A stretch of DNA of 35,144 bases from Candidatus Cyanaurora vandensis (GTDB taxonomy: Bacteria; Cyanobacteriota; Cyanobacteriia; Gloeobacterales; Anthocerotibacteraceae). Every line of letters begins with the position of its first letter. Positions within the stretch are counted from its first letter, which is position 1. Below are positions 33,301 to 35,144 of the stretch, piece after piece. The DNA lies in NCBI RefSeq assembly GCF_013285555.1, contig NZ_JAAXLT010000210.1, forward strand, positions 1 through 35,144, written 5' to 3'. The notes beneath the pieces were generated by a model that had not been told where the DNA came from, ran no database searches, and was given only the letters and a program-made list of their open reading frames with translations. A program made the translations under genes and the position numbers.

Positions 33301-33884
33301 TCGGGCAACCAACGGTTAAATAATCCCAACCAAGCCCGCATTTCGGGACTATCCGCCTTGATAAAGTCACGGTTGAGGTTGTAATTTTGCGCGGTGGTCC
33401 GCCAACCCATCTGGACAGGACCGTTCTGGTTGATCCGGTTGTACGGCCCAAAACGTTCGTGTCCATCTACCCCAAAAATCGGGATAAACAGGAGAATGGC
33501 CTGCTCCAAGAGAGCTTTTTGTTTGCCGTTGATGACCATATCGCGGATGAGCGCAAGTCCCGCATCCTTCCCCTCAATCTCCCCCGGATGAATTCCCGCA
33601 TTGATCAGGATAATCTCCTTACCCGTCGCCCGCGCTGCTGCTGGGGTGAAAGCCCGGTCCTTGGAGACCACGAGCACCTTGAGTTGTCGCCCCTCAGGAC
33701 TCAAGCCCATGTCCTGGAGTTCCACATACTCCGAAGCATCCGCCAACCGCTGGGCATAGGCCATGGTCTGCTCATAACGGCTGGTCTCTCGGTAATTCGT
33801 TGCCTCCGCCTGAGTCTGCCAATCCGGGGCACTCAGTACGGGCAAGGCTAACCACAGCCCCAACAATCCCCACCAAAAACGCAT
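33297..33884 (-). CDS. M14 carboxypeptidase, N-terminal part (frame-broken gene)
   Basis: About 195 residues. A signal peptide (MRFWWGLLGLWLALPVLSAP) sends it to the periplasm. The zinc motif HPGEIEGKDAG (His and Glu of HxxE), FGVDGHERFGPYNRINQNGP and YNLNRDF are features of M14 metallocarboxypeptidases, which trim C-terminal residues of peptides. It ends NRWLPE then TGA, and the following frame continues without gap in the family pattern. The start at ATG 33884 with GAGG about 8 bases upstream is chosen over a GTG at 33896. On its own it lacks the third zinc ligand and should be inactive. Confidence 0.75.
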   Translation of the reverse strand: MRFWWGLLGLWLALPVLSAPDWQTQAEATNYRETSRYEQTMAYAQRLADASEYVELQDMGLSPEGRQLKVLVVSKDRAFTPAAARATGKEIILINAGIHPGEIEGKDAGLALIRDMVINGKQKALLEQAILLFIPIFGVDGHERFGPYNRINQNGPVQMGWRTTAQNYNLNRDFIKADSPEMRAWLGLFNRWLPE

Positions 33885-34065
33885 ACACAGCCTCACTTGT
33901 AGCGGCTACTATAGCAAGCTACTCATGAACAAGCTAAGTTGTAAGGCTAAGGGATACAGACCACTAGAACTCAGGTCAACCGTGTTATGGGTAAAAAAAC
34001 CTACTTGGATATTGACTGATGCTTCAACCCACAAGTGTTGAAAGTTAAGAAATAGGTATAAAAAA

Positions 34066-34197
34066 GCCAGTCTGAACCGCAACTTCCCCGGACGCATGGA
34101 CGACAAACAGGCCCAAGTCTACCTAGCTTCTCCTTACACTGTGGCGGCTTCAGCAATCCGGGGTCACATCACGGACCCACGGGAATTTTTGGCGTAG
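34066..34197 (+). pseudogene. 3' end of a leuC-like gene (isopropylmalate dehydratase large subunit)
   Basis: The ~370-base gap between the carboxypeptidase and the right-edge gene has only one recognisable piece. A plus-strand frame reads [20 protein letters not shown], then [20 protein letters not shown] and LA before TAG. This follows closely the C-terminus of LeuC (pattern [10 protein letters not shown]...VYLASP.T.AASA..G.ITDPR), an aconitase-family enzyme of leucine synthesis. Upstream the frame closes after eight codons without any LeuC sequence. The fragment is the last ~43 residues of a deleted or rearranged copy. An inverted repeat overlaps its stop. Confidence 0.65.
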
Positions 34198-34237
34198 TTC
34201 TTATACAGATGGTTTTTCAAATACGATGAACTACGCC
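34191..34237. repeat. Inverted repeat over the leuC-relic stop codon
   Basis: GGCGTAGTTC (34191-34200) and GAACTACGCC (34228-34237) are perfect 10-bp inverted copies separated by 27 bases. The left arm includes the TAG of the leuC relic. It might be a former terminator, a recombination scar or a repeat arm near the boundary of the AT-rich segment. Confidence 0.5.
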
Positions 34238-34251
34238 CCAAAACTACTTAC

Positions 34252-35001
34252 CTAAACATAAAAATTTCGATTTGACAATGTAGTGTAGTTTCCTCTAAAC
34301 GGGTCCGGTAAGCCGGGTGGTAGGGTGAGATTTTGTAAGGCCGCCACGAAGTCAGCAAATGTCATAAAAAGAGTACTTGAAACGTGAGTGATAGGAATAG
34401 CTCCAGAAGAAGTAGACAAAACTTCTGACATACCAATCAACGCAACCTCCCATCCTGGAAAATATGGGCCTCCCGCAGGAATAGAGCGTCTGATATAAGC
34501 ATGTAAAACATCTCCAGTCACTAATGCGAAAGCACCGGAAAACTGTAGAGAGAGGAGTGCTTTCTTTAAGATTTGCTCAAGCTGTCTTTTCCAGACATTG
34601 TTAGGAATTATTCCAGGTACATTGACTTTTTGTATACCTAAGTGTCTACGTAAGTACTGAGTACTAAGCTGCTGAGAAAGGAAACTATTATTTGGCGTAG
34701 ATTGGTGTGTCCAATCATTCACATATCTCGTAATTGTACCTGTATTACTTGTCTCACCTCCCCCTTGAATTTCTAAAATAACCCGACTTGGGACACAAGG
34801 GTTACTAACTCTAGGGGCGACTTGAAGCACGTAATCCAAAATTAATCTCCCTGGATTAAGATTCACGCCGATTTGACGTTGGAAACCGACATCTCCAGCA
34901 TTGACACCTGGAAATAAATTTTGGGTTACAGAGTCTAGCGCAGTAATATGAGCTGGCGTAAGTGTCGCGGCTTGTGCTGGAATTAAGCGGTTTGAGCACA
35001 C
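34252..35001 (-). CDS. Restriction-endonuclease-like protein, possibly 5' frameshifted
   Basis: 249 residues from a GTG at 35001, encoded by distinctly AT-rich DNA. The only suggestive motif is SRVILEIQGGGETSNTGTIT (about residues 73-92): a beta strand with Glu-x-Gln followed by Gly-rich and Thr-rich turns, reminiscent of PD-(D/E)XK nucleases of the NotI type where Gln replaces Lys. An Asp in LILDYVLQV precedes it. Another frame from ATG 35068 reads MQLIEVPFCS, and dropping one T near 35035 joins it to RVHGKNSTAPPFIVCSNRLI of this frame, giving a Cys pair before the core. I infer a possible single-base frameshift. No methyltransferase partner is visible. The family call is tentative. Confidence 0.35.
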   Translation of the reverse strand: MCSNRLIPAQAATLTPAHITALDSVTQNLFPGVNAGDVGFQRQIGVNLNPGRLILDYVLQVAPRVSNPCVPSRVILEIQGGGETSNTGTITRYVNDWTHQSTPNNSFLSQQLSTQYLRRHLGIQKVNVPGIIPNNVWKRQLEQILKKALLSLQFSGAFALVTGDVLHAYIRRSIPAGGPYFPGWEVALIGMSEVLSTSSGAIPITHVSSTLFMTFADFVAALQNLTLPPGLPDPFRGNYTTLSNRNFYV

Positions 35002-35068
35002 AATGAAAGGCGGTGCTGTAGAATTCTTTCCATGGACGCGAACAGAAGGGCACCTCGATTAATTGCAT

Positions 35069-35144
35069 CCTAATTGCTGAAGATTAGTGAAAGTGAGAAA
35101 ATAAAAAAGACCTCACCAAAAAATTACGATGGGCCAACAAGGGA
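35069..35144. other. AT-rich right edge, presumed upstream region of the last gene
   Basis: Short stretch with homopolymer A/T runs, read on the minus strand as the leader of the restriction-endonuclease-like gene (TTAGG just before ATG 35068). No promoter, RNA or repeat could be assigned. Confidence 0.3.

Noticed and set aside
33290-33310. Programmed -1 frameshift in the carboxypeptidase
   Set aside because: There is no slippery heptamer or downstream pseudoknot evident. A one-base deletion is simpler.
33909-34106. 65-residue minus-strand frame upstream of the carboxypeptidase
   Set aside because: It runs antisense to the leuC relic, lacks a ribosome-binding site and has no recognisable motif.
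1-35144. tRNA, rRNA and insertion-sequence features
   Set aside because: No T-loop-like GGTTCRAATCC segments in cloverleaf context, no rRNA stretches and no transposase frames were seen.

Overview
The window looks like a chromosomal segment of a cyanobacterium, probably from the deep-branching Gloeobacter-like lineage. The cyanobacterial assignment rests on several genes. There is a magnesium-chelatase ChlI, a fused pantothenate synthetase/cytidylate kinase, an AgrE/ArgZ-type arginine dihydrolase fused to an ornithine cyclodeaminase domain, a YidC with a large loop insertion, and a pyruvate kinase with a C-terminal phosphohistidine-type domain. The Gloeobacter-like placement is inference: a giant protein is built on the GloVer repeat (named for Gloeobacter and Verrucomicrobia), and the palindrome GCGATCGC, abundant in many other cyanobacteria, was found by eye only once. 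Most of the window is GC-rich. The right edge (after about 34.2 kb) is visibly AT-richer.

Layout. 0-2.2 kb, minus strand: a YiiX-like papain-fold protein, a cold-shock-domain-like protein and a class I/II aminotransferase. 2.3-6.5 kb: a secreted ~1410-residue beta-repeat protein. 6.7-9.1 kb: a two-component histidine kinase and response regulator with overlapping genes. 9.3-13.0 kb, plus strand: a small membrane protein, panC-cmk and pyk. 13.2-14.0 kb, minus: iscU and iscA. 14.0-18.2 kb: an envelope/glycan set (mannose-6-phosphate isomerase-type cupin, beta-helix/SPOR protein, LCP transferase, sugar-1-phosphate nucleotidyltransferase). 18.2-20.6 kb: a DNA methyltransferase relic and a PAS hybrid kinase. 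20.8-23.2 kb, plus: chlI and purA. 23.2-27.3 kb, minus: argF, a CADD-type p-aminobenzoate enzyme, a toxin relic and agrE/argZ. 27.4 kb: an Rrf2 regulator. 27.9-31.5 kb: a tightly packed yidC-jag-plsX-fabH operon. 31.6-34.2 kb: gene relics around a frame-broken M14 carboxypeptidase. 34.25-35.07 kb: a restriction-endonuclease-like ORF on AT-rich DNA.

How the genes fit together. ArgF makes citrulline from ornithine, while AgrE/ArgZ returns arginine to ornithine and on to proline, so the locus can recycle nitrogen. IscU and IscA supply Fe-S clusters, and the Rrf2 protein carries three cysteines spaced like a cluster-sensing regulator. YidC, Jag, PlsX and FabH join membrane-protein insertion to fatty-acid and phospholipid initiation. 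The mannose genes, LCP enzyme and beta-helix protein suggest surface-glycan work.

The most notable pattern is in the long gaps. Every non-coding stretch longer than 300 bases holds a recognisable broken gene: a Mod-type methyltransferase at 18.3 kb, a RelE/HigB-like toxin at 25.1 kb, a GAF domain plus an unknown frameshifted gene at 31.7-32.1 kb, and a leuC 3' end at 34.1 kb. This points to gene erosion and turnover rather than to one new intact system. I did not find a clear undescribed multi-gene system. The best candidates for novelty are the right-edge ORF, the beta-helix/SPOR protein and the ribbon-helix-helix-like head of the hybrid kinase.
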